Shown: piece by piece, positions 5,034 to 5,315 of the stretch | How positions within the stretch are numbered: position 1 is the stretch's first letter | Layout of the letters: every line of letters starts with the position of its first letter | Origin: Adhaeribacter sp. | GTDB lineage: Bacteria > Bacteroidota > Bacteroidia > Cytophagales > Hymenobacteraceae | DNA: 5,315 nucleotides | Reading direction: 5' to 3' | Assembly (NCBI GenBank): GCA_028288395.1 | Contig: JAQBNV010000099.1 | Location: forward strand, 1-5,315 | Made by a program: the position numbers and the translations under genes | Notes under the pieces: model-generated | Told to the model about the DNA's origin: nothing | Database searches by the model: none | What the model saw: only the letters and a program-made list of their open reading frames with translations

Positions 5034-5315
5034 ATGAAGAAGCTGATTTTTACCCTCCTAATTCTTTTTATAGCATTTTCCTGCTCCAAAGATGATGATG
5101 CCATTTCTATTGCCCAGGAAAGCTATGTTCTGCCCGGCAATACATTTTTCCCGGAAGGAATTGCTTACCACCAAAAATCAGGCACTTTCTTTACCGGCAG
5201 TGTTACTAACGGTGATATCTTAAGAGTGAATGTAGAGAACGGCGAGGCCACTCTTTTTGCTACTGGCAGCCAACAAAACCGGGCTGCAGCTACGGGTTTA
5301 AAACTTGATAAAATG
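5034..5315 (+). CDS. surface lipoprotein, SMP-30/gluconolactonase-like beta-propeller (partial, 3' end cut by window)
   Basis: The first 94 codons are visible and the frame is open to the window edge. Residues 1-16 (MKKLIFTLLILFIAFS) are a lipoprotein signal peptide ending in a lipobox-like AFSC, with Cys17 as the lipidated residue. The mature start, CSKDDD, fits the Bacteroidota lipoprotein export signal (Lys followed by acidic residues), which suggests the protein is placed on the outer face of the outer membrane. Residues 35-94, including FFPEGIAYHQKSGTFFTGSV, GDILRVNVENGEATLF and AAATGLKLDK, resemble the first blades of SMP-30/gluconolactonase/LRE-type six-bladed propellers. Members include lactonases and binding proteins, and the catalytic metal site is not yet visible, so the activity is open. 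The ATG at 5034 is preceded by AGG. The gene is divergent from the MFS transporter. Confidence 0.85.
   Translation, partial: MKKLIFTLLILFIAFSCSKDDDAISIAQESYVLPGNTFFPEGIAYHQKSGTFFTGSVTNGDILRVNVENGEATLFATGSQQNRAAATGLKLDKM

Overview
The window looks like a chromosomal segment of a Bacteroidota bacterium, probably a Cytophagales/Hymenobacteraceae-type genome. The reasons are moderate-to-low GC with A/T-rich intergenic DNA, weak or absent Shine-Dalgarno sequences, a lipoprotein whose mature N-terminus (CSKDDD) matches the Bacteroidota surface-export signal, and a free-standing GAF protein of a type I associate with this phylum. This assignment is inference from sequence style, not from a search.

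Layout. Positions 1-499 hold no gene I can support; they include a short GC-rich pocket. A GAF-domain sensor protein lies on the minus strand (500-1069). A 606-base gap follows (1070-1675). It carries a GC-rich block of nested hairpins bracketed by near-identical 13/14-base direct repeats, and further downstream an independent strong hairpin. Then come a soluble PAS-HisKA-HATPase histidine kinase (1676-2911, minus) and, 84 bases upstream of it on the same strand, a 77-residue protein of unknown function (2996-3229). A 349-base gap (3230-3578) separates this group from a 12-helix MFS transporter on the minus strand (3579-4772). The transporter is divergent from a lipoprotein on the plus strand (5034 to the window edge) whose visible part resembles the SMP-30/gluconolactonase-like beta-propeller family.

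How the genes may work together. The 77-residue protein and the kinase are close enough to be one transcription unit. The GAF protein lies on the same strand, but the structured gap and a terminator-like hairpin suggest it is expressed separately. No response regulator is present, so the kinase is an orphan here. The transporter and lipoprotein share a 261-base divergent control region with several small palindromes; a functional link (for example sugar or sugar-acid metabolism) is possible but not shown.

No dramatic new system is evident. The least explained part is the repeat-bracketed hairpin block at 1108-1326, which could be a small intergenic repeat element, an RNA element, or a composite terminator and leader.
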